Positions 43,111 through 51,744 of a DNA stretch of 64,000 nt are shown piece by piece (the stretch's first letter is position 1; every line of letters starts with the position of its first letter). Location: NCBI GenBank assembly GCA_963774075.1, contig CAVZDP010000002.1, positions 372,001-436,000 of the forward strand, given 5' to 3'. Under the pieces are notes generated by a model. That model saw only the letters and a list, made by a program, of their open reading frames with translations. It was not told the DNA's origin and made no database searches. This stretch comes from JBBQNR01 sp963774075. GTDB lineage: Bacteria > Actinomycetota > Thermoleophilia > Solirubrobacterales > JBBDJG01. A program made the position numbers and the translations under genes.

Positions 43111-43380
43111 ATGCAGGCATTCGGCACGAACGGACTCGATGCGGAGCGCCAGATCGTCGTGAACCGGCTCGCGAGCGCGCCCGCCCTGAACGAGTTGATG
43201 GTCGTCCTCGCCGATGCGGGCTCTAGCGGAACTTCCGGCACCTCGGCCGAGGTGCTTCGTCGGTTGTCGCCCGGAACCGGGATGGAGGTCCTGGCGGCGC
43301 TTCGGGGGGGATCCCCCCGCCCTCAGCTGTTCGCGGACCGCAGGCCGGGCCAGCTCGTGGCTCGCCCCCGGCTCCGCTGA
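43111..43380 (+). CDS. Possible small hypothetical protein
   Basis: 89 residues from ATG 43111. The codon third positions are GC-rich as expected for a real gene, and the middle (RQIVVNRLASAPALNELMVVL) could be a helix. No ribosome binding site and no family are seen; an earlier start at 43036 is possible. The stop is 12 bases from the convergent gene ending at 43393. Treat as uncertain. Confidence 0.35.
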   Translation: MQAFGTNGLDAERQIVVNRLASAPALNELMVVLADAGSSGTSGTSAEVLRRLSPGTGMEVLAALRGGSPRPQLFADRRPGQLVARPRLR

Positions 43381-43392
43381 TCGGTCAGCTGA

Positions 43393-44469
43393 TCAGTTGA
43401 GCGGCTGACGTTCCTTCGCCGTCTGCTTGTGCTCGGCGATCCTGCGCTGTAGCGACGCGCCGGACTGGGCGACGCGGCCGAGCGCGAGCAGACGCGCATC
43501 CCGAGCCTCCCCGGGCGACAGCCGCGGCTGCGGGCCCCAGAGGCCGAGCATCCTGGCCTGCGCACCTCCAAGCCCGCCGAGCGTCAGAAGCCCGAGAAGC
43601 AACACGATGGCGATCGGAACATTGAGGCCTTCGTCTGGCGCGATGGTCGACACCGGTACGACGGACGCGGGTCCCGTGGATGGCGCCGCGGGCGGCGGTG
43701 CCGGCGGCACTGCGTCCGTTGGCGGCGGGCCACCCGGGCCGGGCGGCGGCGCCTCAGGCGCACTCGGAGCCGAGCTCGACGACGGGCTCAGGGATGCGGT
43801 GTCGACGGGAGCTGCCGCCGTGACGGGCTCGACGATTGGCGCCTCGACCGGAGCGGGCGTGGGAGAGGGCGTGCTCTCGGGCTGCGTCGCTCCACCGCTC
43901 TTTTTCTTGCCGCCGTCGCTGGTCGACTTCTTCTTGGTGTCCGTACTCGTCGTCTTCTTCTTAGGCTTGGTGCTCGAGCCCGACCCGGTGGAGCTCGGAC
44001 TCTGCGCGGCCGGCGGAACGGCGGCCGCAGCGGCGGTGCTGGTGGCGCTGCCACCGACCGACCCGGAGTCGCCGGTGTTGCCGGTCGTCCCCGTCGGCAC
44101 CGGCGCCGTGTAGGTCATACGCACGATGAAGTCGGCCGCGGGCGTGATCGTGTTGCCTTCGCGAATGACGTAGGCCTTGATGTCGATGTTCTTGTCGGCG
44201 GTGCCGAGGTCGGGCATCTCGAAGTCGCCCTGCACCTCGGTGACGCCTTCAGCGAAGCCGTCCTTCAGGTAGCTGTCCGTCTGCGCGTCACCGTCGGCGA
44301 CCCGCAGCTCCCAGATGTCGCCGTCCTGGAGGCCGTCGATCTTGAACTCGACCTTGTCGCCCTTGGTGGCGCTCGCCTTGGTGATGGACAGGGCCGCCAG
44401 CGCGGAGCTCGCGGCGAAAGCGAGACAAAGCGCGCCGGCTGCGGCCAAGACGAAGAGGATGCGCTTCAT
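43393..44469 (-). CDS. Secreted/membrane protein with Pro/Lys-rich linker
   Basis: 358 residues; ATG 44469 or the ATG at 44487 could start it. Signal peptide (ILFVLAAAGALCLAFAASSA), a beta-sandwich-like domain to about residue 125 (SITKASATKGDKVEFKIDG, WELRVADGDAQTDSYLKDG), a 160-residue low-complexity linker (KPKKKTTSTDTKKKS, PEAPPPGPGGPPP), a membrane helix (VPIAIVLLLGLLTLGGLGG) and a basic cytoplasmic tail. The layout resembles surface proteins that span the wall. The function is unknown. Confidence 0.75.
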   Translation of the reverse strand: MKRILFVLAAAGALCLAFAASSALAALSITKASATKGDKVEFKIDGLQDGDIWELRVADGDAQTDSYLKDGFAEGVTEVQGDFEMPDLGTADKNIDIKAYVIREGNTITPAADFIVRMTYTAPVPTGTTGNTGDSGSVGGSATSTAAAAAVPPAAQSPSSTGSGSSTKPKKKTTSTDTKKKSTSDGGKKKSGGATQPESTPSPTPAPVEAPIVEPVTAAAPVDTASLSPSSSSAPSAPEAPPPGPGGPPPTDAVPPAPPPAAPSTGPASVVPVSTIAPDEGLNVPIAIVLLLGLLTLGGLGGAQARMLGLWGPQPRLSPGEARDARLLALGRVAQSGASLQRRIAEHKQTAKERQPLN

Positions 44470-44605
44470 TGCTCTAGGTCCCTGCAAAGCTCCTCCTGGG
44501 CTTGCACGGCCGCCAGGCTGGCGGCAGAACGACAGACGACTCCAAGGCTGCTGCGGTTATCAGGATAACGCCATTCGTGCCCGTAGTGCGCGCCTGCCCC
44601 TGATC

Positions 44606-45022
44606 TCAGCCCGGCAGGGGGGAGCCGGCGAAGAGCGCGAACCAGACCACCAGGACCAGGATAGCGGTCAGCGCCGTGCTCACGAGGATCAGGTCCAGCA
44701 CGGTGACCTCGGTCCCATGCGAGCGCTCGTCCCGGAGGCTCCGCAGCCACGGCAGCCGCACGCGCACGGTCGCCGCCCGCCCGGAGACCCGCTCGTAGGC
44801 GCGGCTCAGCCGTGCGAGCAGCATCGAGACGGCAACCGTGGAGGCGAGGATCCCGGTGCCCACGAGCATGTAGGGGCCGAATCCCGGCGCCTGCGAGGAG
44901 GTCACCTGAGATCCGATCCAGAGCCAGATCACCGGGTTGCCGAGCCAGAGCATGAGCGCGCCGAGGATCATGAGCATCGCGATCCCGGCCTTCACGAATC
45001 TCCTGGATGTGCCAGATAGCAT
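44606..45022 (-). CDS. Small multi-pass membrane protein
   Basis: 138 residues from the ATG at 45022. The opening LSGTSRRFVKAGIAMLMILG leads into the first of four likely membrane segments (MLWLGNPVIWLWIGSQV, YMLVGTGILASTVAVSMLL, LVSTALTAILVLVVWFALF). The pattern recurs in actinobacterial membrane proteins of unknown role. It is divergent from the zinc-ribbon gene at 45073 with 50 bases between the starts. Confidence 0.75.
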   Translation of the reverse strand: MLSGTSRRFVKAGIAMLMILGALMLWLGNPVIWLWIGSQVTSSQAPGFGPYMLVGTGILASTVAVSMLLARLSRAYERVSGRAATVRVRLPWLRSLRDERSHGTEVTVLDLILVSTALTAILVLVVWFALFAGSPLPG

Positions 45023-45072
45023 CAGTGCCGTCAACGGTAGCCGGACGGGGTCCGGCCGCGGTCGAGGTGTCG

Positions 45073-45318
45073 ATGAAGAAGACGTGCCCCCGCTGCAAGA
45101 GCCAGGTGAGCGTTCGGGCCGGCCGCTGCCGCCACTGCCGGTACCCGTTTCCCGAGGGGCGCGGCCCAAAGCCTGCGGGCCTCGCGATGGGGGCGGGCTT
45201 TCCGCTGTTCTTGATGGGCACGCTGATCCTGTTCGCGAAAGGAGTTCCGGCGGGACTCGGCATTCTTGCCGGGGCCATGGTCGTGGTCGGCCTGCTCTTC
45301 TTCTTCGACCCTCGCTAG
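45073..45318 (+). CDS. Small zinc-ribbon membrane protein
   Basis: 81 residues. A zinc ribbon (MKKTCPRCKSQVSVRAGRC, RHCRYPFPEG; two CxxC pairs) at residues 5-25 is followed by two membrane helices (LAMGAGFPLFLMGTLILFA and GILAGAMVVVGLLFFF). GAGG lies 8 bases before the ATG. Its role is unknown; such proteins may be quality-control or regulatory subunits. Confidence 0.72.
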   Translation: MKKTCPRCKSQVSVRAGRCRHCRYPFPEGRGPKPAGLAMGAGFPLFLMGTLILFAKGVPAGLGILAGAMVVVGLLFFFDPR

Positions 45319-45341
45319 CCCTGCAATAGGCTCGCAACCCC

Positions 45342-46439
45342 GTGACCGTCGCACGCCCCATCCCCGCCCAGGCGCCACCGTGCAACGTCGCCGAGTACGA
45401 GCGCCTCGCCGAGCAGACGCTCGGGCCGGGCGCGTACGGCTACTTCGCCGGTGGGGCAGGCGACGAGCAGACGTTGCGTGACAACGTCGCCGCCTACGGG
45501 CGCTGGCGCCTGCGGCCGCGGGTGTTGACGGGAGTCGAGCGCGTCGACACCTCGACCACCGTGCTGGGAGCGGACGTTGCGATGCCGCTGCTCGTCGCGC
45601 CGGTGGCCTACCAGCGCATGGCGCACGCCGAAGGAGAGGCGGGCACCGCGCGCGCCGCGCGCGAGGCCGGCACGATCATGGTGCTGTCGACCCTTGCGAC
45701 GATGACGCCTGCCGAGGTCGCTACCGCCGCGCCCGGGGGGCGGCGGTGGTTCCAGCTCTACTGCTACCGCGACCGGGGCATTACGACGGCGCTCATCGAG
45801 CAGGCGTCCGAGGCCGGCTTCGAGGCGATCGTCCTCACCGTCGACGCACCATGGCTTGGCCGCCGCGAGCGTGACCTACAAACTGGCTTCGCGATCCCGG
45901 CCGACGTCACCGTGCCGAGCTTCGCCGCCGCTGCGGGTGGGCCGGTCGCAGGAACACCCGCCGACATGTTCGCCCTCATGGACCCTGCGGTCGACTGGAG
46001 CGACCTGGAGCAAATCGCGTCCGACTCCTCGTTGCCCGTGCTCGTGAAGGGCGTGGCCACCGCCGAGGACGCCCGCCTGGCGTGCGGGCACGGCGCCGCG
46101 GCGATCGTGGTCTCGAACCACGGCGGGCGCCAGCTCGACGGCGCGCTGGCGACGATCGACGCGTTGCCCGAGGTCGTCGAGGCTGCCGGCGGCCAGGTGG
46201 AGGTGCTCGTGGACGGCGGCGTGCGGAGAGGCATAGACGTCGTGAAGGCGCTCGCTCTCGGCGCCCGCGCGGTCCTCGTCGGGCGCCCGATCATCTGGGG
46301 CCTCGCTACGGACGGCGAGCGAGGAGCAGCGCGCGTGCTGCAGCTCCTGCGCGACGAGATAGAGCTGGCGCTGGGACTGGCCGGTTGCGGATCGCCGCAC
46401 GACGTGACTCGCTCGCACGTGACCCGCGCCCCGAGCTGA
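45342..46439 (+). CDS. FMN-dependent 2-hydroxyacid oxidase/dehydrogenase
   Basis: 365 residues from a GTG start. The LldD/glycolate-oxidase TIM barrel is clear: YGYFAGGAGDEQTLRDN, LVAPVAYQRMAHAEGE, WFQLYCYRDRG, LTVDAPWLGRRERD, LPVLVKGV, the catalytic SNHGGRQLDG, and the FMN-phosphate site DGGVRRGIDVVKALALGA with VGRP. It oxidises an L-2-hydroxyacid (lactate, glycolate or mandelate type); the substrate is not fixed by sequence. The last 134 bases overlap the convergent glycosyltransferase gene. Confidence 0.93.
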   Translation: MTVARPIPAQAPPCNVAEYERLAEQTLGPGAYGYFAGGAGDEQTLRDNVAAYGRWRLRPRVLTGVERVDTSTTVLGADVAMPLLVAPVAYQRMAHAEGEAGTARAAREAGTIMVLSTLATMTPAEVATAAPGGRRWFQLYCYRDRGITTALIEQASEAGFEAIVLTVDAPWLGRRERDLQTGFAIPADVTVPSFAAAAGGPVAGTPADMFALMDPAVDWSDLEQIASDSSLPVLVKGVATAEDARLACGHGAAAIVVSNHGGRQLDGALATIDALPEVVEAAGGQVEVLVDGGVRRGIDVVKALALGARAVLVGRPIIWGLATDGERGAARVLQLLRDEIELALGLAGCGSPHDVTRSHVTRAPS

Positions 46440-47853
46440 AGCGCGACGAAAGCGACCGCGCCACCAGCCCGATGTCCGCGAGGGCGGCGAGGCCTCCGCA
46501 GACGATCAGCGGGACGACCGGAATCAGGTAGCGCAGCACGAACTCGGAGGTCGCCGCTGAGCCGAGCAGCATCGCGAGCGCGGCGCCCGTGAGCAGGAAG
46601 GTCTCGCGCCGGCGCGGCAGACGCGCGCGACCCCGCAACACCGCCGCCGCCAGGAGCGACAGCGCCGAGGCGATCGCCAGGGCGCTCATCAACCAGCGCG
46701 GCGTGTGCACCGCCTGCTGGTAGCTTCGCAACCGCTCGGCCGGCTCATATACCTGCGGACGGTAGGACGGGAAGTAGCGGTCCCTGACCAGCTCGTTCCG
46801 CCGCACGAGGCGTCCGCGCGCCGGCAATATCACCGCGAGGTCGGAGTTGCCAAGCGACATCTCGCCCGGGCTGAAGTAGCGCAGGAAGTCTCCCGCCACC
46901 GCCTTCGTGTAGCGCAGCGGCCGCTCACGAATCACGGCAAGTGCGAACTGGCGCAGCACCCGGTTCGAGCGCTCCTGGGTCGCGTGATCGCGGCTCATGC
47001 CGACGAACGCTCGCCGCGCCGGCCCGTCGGCGTTCCAGACGTGGAAGGCGGCTCCCTCGCGGCTGTCGCGTGGCGTTCGGTCGCACAGAGGAAGCGCCTG
47101 CGGTGGGACGCTGGCGAGGCCATCGCAGCCGGCGAACTGTCCCACCCGGCCGTACAGGAACCAGCCGTCCGCCTGCGTGAGCCCGAACTTCCCGGTGGCG
47201 GCGGCGTGCACGCCGGAATAGGCGAGCAGGGGCAGGACGAGCGCCACCAGCGCGGCAGCCGCGCGCGGGCTCCGGCCGTGACTCCAAACGACGTAGGCGA
47301 TCCAGACCGGCACGGCGAAGAGCGCCGCCGTACGCAGCGTCGCCGCCGCCCCGAGCAGCGCGCCGCTTGCGACCAGGGCGCCGCCCCCCCGGTCCCTGCC
47401 CACGGCGAGGTACATGCTTGCGACCAGTGCCAGCGTGAACAAGGCCTCGGCCATGATCTGCTGCTCGAGCGCGATCGCGTAGCCGTCGAGCGCGACGACG
47501 GCGGCGCCCGCGGTCGCAACGAGTCTCGGAATCCCGAGCCGCAACAGCAGCGCGTACACGAGCACGGCCACCGCCAGACCTGCCAGATGCTGCGCGGTCG
47601 TGATGGCGACAAGCTCGCGGCCGGCGATCGACAGCAGGTCGATGAAGAGCGGGTAGCCGCTCGGCCGGTCAGGCGCGAAGCCCACCGGGCTGCCGCCGTA
47701 GGCGAGGTCGAGGTAGGACCATGAGTCCCCGAAGAACAGCGCCGGCCTGTACGCGATCGCGACGGCCGCGCGCAAGAGCGCGGCGGCGGCGAGCACGAGC
47801 GCCAGAGGCCAGTGCCGGCGCAGCATGCGGAGGAGGGACGCCTGGAGGGGCAT
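46306..47853 (-). CDS. Multi-pass membrane glycosyltransferase (GT-C/ArnT-like)
   Basis: 515 residues from the ATG at 47853. Eleven or so hydrophobic segments with an early loop FFGDSWSYLDLAYG; the DS pair after the first helix resembles the catalytic acidic site of GT-C enzymes that use polyprenyl-phosphate sugars. A later loop (TPRDSREGAAFHVWNADG) and a C-terminal helix bundle follow. It likely adds a sugar to a surface glycan or lipid outside the membrane. The frame stays open upstream through the 66-bp repeats; I do not think those are translated. The basic last 45 residues lie opposite the oxidase gene. Confidence 0.82.
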   Translation of the reverse strand: MPLQASLLRMLRRHWPLALVLAAAALLRAAVAIAYRPALFFGDSWSYLDLAYGGSPVGFAPDRPSGYPLFIDLLSIAGRELVAITTAQHLAGLAVAVLVYALLLRLGIPRLVATAGAAVVALDGYAIALEQQIMAEALFTLALVASMYLAVGRDRGGGALVASGALLGAAATLRTAALFAVPVWIAYVVWSHGRSPRAAAALVALVLPLLAYSGVHAAATGKFGLTQADGWFLYGRVGQFAGCDGLASVPPQALPLCDRTPRDSREGAAFHVWNADGPARRAFVGMSRDHATQERSNRVLRQFALAVIRERPLRYTKAVAGDFLRYFSPGEMSLGNSDLAVILPARGRLVRRNELVRDRYFPSYRPQVYEPAERLRSYQQAVHTPRWLMSALAIASALSLLAAAVLRGRARLPRRRETFLLTGAALAMLLGSAATSEFVLRYLIPVVPLIVCGGLAALADIGLVARSLSSRFSSGRGSRASESRRAAIRNRPVPAPALSRRAGAAARALLLARRP

Positions 47854-47872
47854 CGGCCCAAAAAATATGACA

Positions 47873-48104
47873 GGGGGCGGCCGAAGGCCGACCCTCGGGA
47901 CTTTAGGTGTTCGGCGAAGCCGACTCGATATTTGCCCAGGGGGCGGCCGAAGGCCGACCCTCGGGACTTTAGGTGTTCGGCGAAGCCGACTCGATATTTG
48001 CCCAGGGGGCGGCCGAAGGCCGACCCTCGGGACTTTAGGTGTTCGGCGAAGCCGACTCGATATTTGCCCAGGGGGCGGCCGAAGGCCGACCCTACATTTG
48101 CCCA
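47873..48104. repeat. Tandem 66-bp hairpin repeats, three full copies and one partial
   Basis: Three identical units (47873-47938, 47939-48004, 48005-48070) and a fourth missing its middle (48071-48104). Each unit holds two hairpins with GAA loops (CGGCC-GAA-GGCCG and TCGGC-GAA-GCCGA) joined by CTCGGGACTTTAGGTG, and ends CTCGATATTTGCCCA. The array fills the gap between two divergent genes. Because 66 is a multiple of 3 it is open on both strands in the flanking gene frames. A diverged single copy lies at 4821-4880. Confidence 0.95.
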
Positions 48105-48121
48105 GGGCCCGGGCGCGGCCT

Positions 48122-48144
48122 CTCACTATAGTTTTGATAGTGAG
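48122..48144 (+). promoter_or_regulatory. Palindrome over the -10 box and start codon of the exporter operon
   Basis: CTCACTAT-AGTTTTG-ATAGTGAG is an 8-bp perfect inverted repeat. The -10 box TATAGT (48127-48132) lies in it, 7 bases before the GTG at 48140, which also lies in it. A repressor bound here would block both transcription and a leaderless start, as for many exporter operons. The regulator is not in view. Confidence 0.55.
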
Positions 48145-49954
48145 GGCTTTCTGGCGCTTGCTCGGCTTTCTGCTGCCCTACCGGCGGTCGGTCGCGATCT
48201 CGCTCGCGCTCGCGTGCCTCGCGATGGTCGGTGCCGTGGCGATCCCGTATCTGGTCGGGCGCGTCGTGGACGCCGTGACGGCGGGAAACCGCGACGAGCT
48301 CCTGCCCCTGGCCGCGGCGATCGTCGGGGCCGGCGCTCTGCGTCTCCTGCTCTCGGTGTCGAGGCGCCTGATCGCCGGCCGTGTCTCACTCGGCGTTGAG
48401 TACGACCTTCGCAACCGTCTCTACGGCCACCTCCAATCGCTGGAGCTCGGCTTCTTCGACGGCCAGCAGGTCGGCCAGCTCATGTCGCGCGTCACGGTCG
48501 ATCTCCAGTCCGTGCGCTTCTTTCTCGGCTACGGCCTGATCTTCATCGTGCAGAACCTCCTAACGATCGTGCTCGCCGCGGCGACGATGATCGTCTTGAA
48601 GCCATCCCTCGCCTTGGTGACGCTTGCCCCGGTGCCGCTCGTGATCGCCGTCGCCGCCCGCTACGGCCGCTACTCGCGGCCCGCCCTGCAGGAGGTGCAG
48701 CAACGAATCGCCGAGCTGACCGCGAACGCGGAGGAGAACGTCTCCGGCATCCGCGTCGTGAAGGCGTTTGCGCGCGAGGGCGAACAGTACGACCGCTTTA
48801 GCGGGAAGGTCTCTCGCGTGTTCGATCAGAGCATGTACTCCACCCGACTGCGCGCCTTCTACAACCCGATGATCTCGTTTCTCCCGAACCTCGGGCTGGC
48901 CGCGGTGCTGCTCCTCGGAGGCCGGCAGGTGATCAACGGCGGGCTCACCCTCGGCGAGTTCACCGCCTTCTACTCGTATGTGCTGATGCTGATGTTCCCG
49001 ATGCGCATGCTCGGAATCACGCTCGGGATGGCGCAGCGCGCAGTTGCCTCGGGCAACCGCATGTTCGAGCTGCTCGACCGGGCGCCCGAGGTGCAGAGCG
49101 CCCCCGGCGCCCTTCCGCTTCCACCCGGCCGCGGACGCGTGCAGTTCAAGGGCGCCACCCTCTCCTACGACGGCAACGCGCCGGCGCTCGACGACGTGTG
49201 GCTCGACGTCGCCGCCGGCGAGACCATCGCGGTGGTCGGCCCGACCGGCTCCGGCAAGACGACCCTCGCGGCGACGATCGCGCGGCTCTACGACCTCAGC
49301 GCGGGAGCGGTGCTCCTGGACGGCGCGGACGTGCGCGACGTCGACGTGGCGTCGCTTCGACACGAGATCGCGGTCGTGCCCGACGACGGGTTCCTCTTCT
49401 CGGCGAGCGTGCGCGACAACATCGCTTACGCGCGTCCAGACGCCACGCAGGAGGAAGTGGAGCTGGCAGCGCGGCGGGCGCAGATCCACTCGTTCGTCGC
49501 CGGGCTGCCGGACGGGTACGACACGCTCGTGGGCGAGCGCGGCCTGACGCTTTCGGGTGGCCAGCGTCAGCGGATCGCGATCGCCCGCGCCCTGATCACC
49601 GATCCGCGGATCCTCATCCTCGACGACGCGACCGCGAGCGTCGACGCCACCACCGAACGCCAGATCAAGGGGGCGCTGAGCGAGGTGATGCGCGGGCGCA
49701 CGACGTTCGTGATCGCCCACCGCCTCTCCACGATCGCGCTCGCGGACCGCGTGGTCGTGATGGAGGGCGGCCGGGTGACAGCGATCGGCAGCCACGACGA
49801 GCTGCTGGAGCGAAGCCCGCTCTACGGAGAGATCGTCGAGAAGGGGCTGCCGCGGCTGGGCCTCGCCCTCAGCGGCCTGGACGGCGGCGAGCCCGACCCG
49901 GCCGATGTGGACGGCGGCGAGCCCGGCCGCGCGGAGGAGGTCGTGGGCAGTTGA
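48140..49954 (+). CDS. ABC exporter half-transporter, degenerate-site subunit
   Basis: 604 residues from GTG 48140. Six membrane segments (residues 1-320) of type IV exporter form, starting FWRLLGFLLPYRRSVAISLA, then an ATPase with Walker A GPTGSGKTT, signature LSGGQRQR and Walker B ILILDDATASVD. The catalytic Glu after Walker B is Asp (LDDA), so this ATP site is probably slow. It overlaps the next gene as TTGA. The subunit pair resembles heterodimeric multidrug or lipid exporters such as BmrCD or TM287/288. The TATAGT box and palindrome upstream decide the start. Confidence 0.92.
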   Translation: MRAFWRLLGFLLPYRRSVAISLALACLAMVGAVAIPYLVGRVVDAVTAGNRDELLPLAAAIVGAGALRLLLSVSRRLIAGRVSLGVEYDLRNRLYGHLQSLELGFFDGQQVGQLMSRVTVDLQSVRFFLGYGLIFIVQNLLTIVLAAATMIVLKPSLALVTLAPVPLVIAVAARYGRYSRPALQEVQQRIAELTANAEENVSGIRVVKAFAREGEQYDRFSGKVSRVFDQSMYSTRLRAFYNPMISFLPNLGLAAVLLLGGRQVINGGLTLGEFTAFYSYVLMLMFPMRMLGITLGMAQRAVASGNRMFELLDRAPEVQSAPGALPLPPGRGRVQFKGATLSYDGNAPALDDVWLDVAAGETIAVVGPTGSGKTTLAATIARLYDLSAGAVLLDGADVRDVDVASLRHEIAVVPDDGFLFSASVRDNIAYARPDATQEEVELAARRAQIHSFVAGLPDGYDTLVGERGLTLSGGQRQRIAIARALITDPRILILDDATASVDATTERQIKGALSEVMRGRTTFVIAHRLSTIALADRVVVMEGGRVTAIGSHDELLERSPLYGEIVEKGLPRLGLALSGLDGGEPDPADVDGGEPGRAEEVVGS

Positions 49955-51744
49955 GCATCCCTCGCTCCTACGAGCGCTCCGCACTCGGGTCCATGCGCAA
50001 GCTGCGCGGACTTGGAGATCTGCTTCGTCCATATCGCGCGCGTGTGGTGCTCGCCGTGGTATCGCTGGTCGTCGCGACCGCCGCCAGCCTCGCTCCACCC
50101 TTCCTCGCAAAGCTCGCGATCGACGACGGGATCATCCCCGGCGACACCGCGGTCCTGAACCTGGTCGTCGCGGCTTTCATCGCGTCGGCGCTGATCTACT
50201 GGGGTGCGACATACCTGCAGACCTACCTGGTCGGCTGGGTCGGCCAGCGCGCGCTGCAGGACCTTCGCCTTCGCATCTTCGCCCACCTGCAATCGCAGTC
50301 GATCGGGTTCTTCGGGCGCAACAAGACGGGCGTGCTGCTCTCGCGGCTCACGAACGACATCCAGGCGCTCGACCAGCTCGTGACGGATGGAGTGGTAACG
50401 CTCTTCTCGAGCAGCCTGACGCTGATCGGAACCATCGTGATCCTGCTCCTGCTGGACGCCGAGCTCGCGCTCATCACGTTCCTGGCCTTTCCGGTGCTCG
50501 CCGTCGGAAGCGCCGTGTTCCGCTACTTCGCAACCGACGCCTACCGCCACGTGCGCGAGAAGATCGCCTTCGTGAGCGCCTACCTCCAGGAGACCCTCTC
50601 GGGCGTGCGCGTGATCCGGGCGTTCGGGCAGGAGCCGCGCCACCGCGGGCGCTTCGCCGAGCTGAACGAGGACAACCGCGTCGCCAACATGCGCACGGTC
50701 TACCTCAACGCCGCCTACTTCCCCGCGGTCGAGATGCTGTCGTCGCTCGCGACCGCCGTGATCCTGCTGTACGGGGGCTATCAGGTGATCGACGGGAACG
50801 TGACCATTGGAGTGCTGGTCGCGTTCGTCGGTTACCTGCAGAGCTTCTTCGACCCGATTCAGCAGCTCTCGAACCTCTACGCCACCTACCAACAGGGGAT
50901 GGCGGCACTCGAGAAGATCTTCGGCCTGCTCGACACTCAGCCGGACATGCGCGACCGCGACGACGCACGCGAGCTCGGGAGGCTGCACGGCGAGATCGAG
51001 CTCGCTGACGTGTGGTTCAGCTACGAGCGAACAGACGACGGCAGCGTCCCGACCCAGTGGGCGCTGCAGGGAGCGAGCATCATGGTCCCGGCCGGCCAGA
51101 CGCTGGCTCTGGTGGGGGCGACGGGGGCGGGCAAGTCGACGCTCGCGAAGCTGGTCGCGCGCTTCTACGACCCTCAGGAGGGATCCGTCGCCATCGACGG
51201 TGAGGACCTGCGCGGCATCACGCAGAAGAGCCTTCGCCGCCAGCTCGGCGTCGTGCCCCAGGAAAGCTTCCTGTTCGACGGCAGCGTGCGCGACAACATC
51301 GCCTTCGGCCGTCCGGGCGCCAGCGAGATCGACGTCGCCGCGGCCGCGCGCGCGGTGGGCGCGCACGAGTTCGTCCTCAAGCTCCCCGAGGGCTACGAGA
51401 CCCAGGTGGGCGAGCGGGGCAGCCGCCTTTCCGCCGGCCAGCGCCAGCTGCTGGCGCTCGCCCGCGCGCTGATCGCCGACCCGCGCATCCTGATCCTCGA
51501 CGAAGCGACGGCGAACGTGGACGTTCACTCTGAGGCAGCGATCGAGCAGGGGCTGCGTCACCTGCTGGCGAACCGGACGGCGATCGTGATCGCGCACCGG
51601 CTCTCGACTGTCGTGAACGCCGACCGCATAGCGGTCATAGACGAGGGCCGCATCGTCGAGGTCGGCACGCACGACGGACTGATAGAGGCCGGCGGCCCCT
51701 ACAGCAGGTTGTACCGCGAATGGGCCGAGCTGGCCGCCGCTTGA
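49951..51744 (+). CDS. ABC exporter half-transporter, catalytic partner subunit
   Basis: 597 residues from a TTG start that overlaps the upstream TGA (TTGA). Exporter membrane domain (LLRPYRARVVLAVVSLVVA, YLVGWVGQRALQDLR, IFAHLQSQSIGFFGRNKTG) and ATPase with Walker A GATGAGKST, Walker B ILILDEATANVD with the catalytic Glu, and signature LSAGQRQLL instead of LSGGQ. The altered signature would face the Walker motifs of the first subunit, so the pair has one full and one degenerate ATP site, the classical heterodimeric layout. The cargo is unknown: drug, lipid or glycolipid. Confidence 0.92.
   Translation: MSIPRSYERSALGSMRKLRGLGDLLRPYRARVVLAVVSLVVATAASLAPPFLAKLAIDDGIIPGDTAVLNLVVAAFIASALIYWGATYLQTYLVGWVGQRALQDLRLRIFAHLQSQSIGFFGRNKTGVLLSRLTNDIQALDQLVTDGVVTLFSSSLTLIGTIVILLLLDAELALITFLAFPVLAVGSAVFRYFATDAYRHVREKIAFVSAYLQETLSGVRVIRAFGQEPRHRGRFAELNEDNRVANMRTVYLNAAYFPAVEMLSSLATAVILLYGGYQVIDGNVTIGVLVAFVGYLQSFFDPIQQLSNLYATYQQGMAALEKIFGLLDTQPDMRDRDDARELGRLHGEIELADVWFSYERTDDGSVPTQWALQGASIMVPAGQTLALVGATGAGKSTLAKLVARFYDPQEGSVAIDGEDLRGITQKSLRRQLGVVPQESFLFDGSVRDNIAFGRPGASEIDVAAAARAVGAHEFVLKLPEGYETQVGERGSRLSAGQRQLLALARALIADPRILILDEATANVDVHSEAAIEQGLRHLLANRTAIVIAHRLSTVVNADRIAVIDEGRIVEVGTHDGLIEAGGPYSRLYREWAELAAA

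Noticed and set aside
43376..43402. Terminator at the convergent gene ends
   Set aside because: Overlapping CTGATC and TCAGCTGA palindromes are present, but no stable single stem with a proper loop can be drawn.
47873..48104. CRISPR array
   Set aside because: Whole 66-bp units repeat without unique spacers, and no cas genes are near. These are tandem hairpin repeats.
47854..48139. N-terminal extensions of the glycosyltransferase and ABC exporter through the repeats
   Set aside because: The frames are open only because the unit is a multiple of three; the repeats encode no conserved domain and the exporter has a better start at 48140 with a -10 box.
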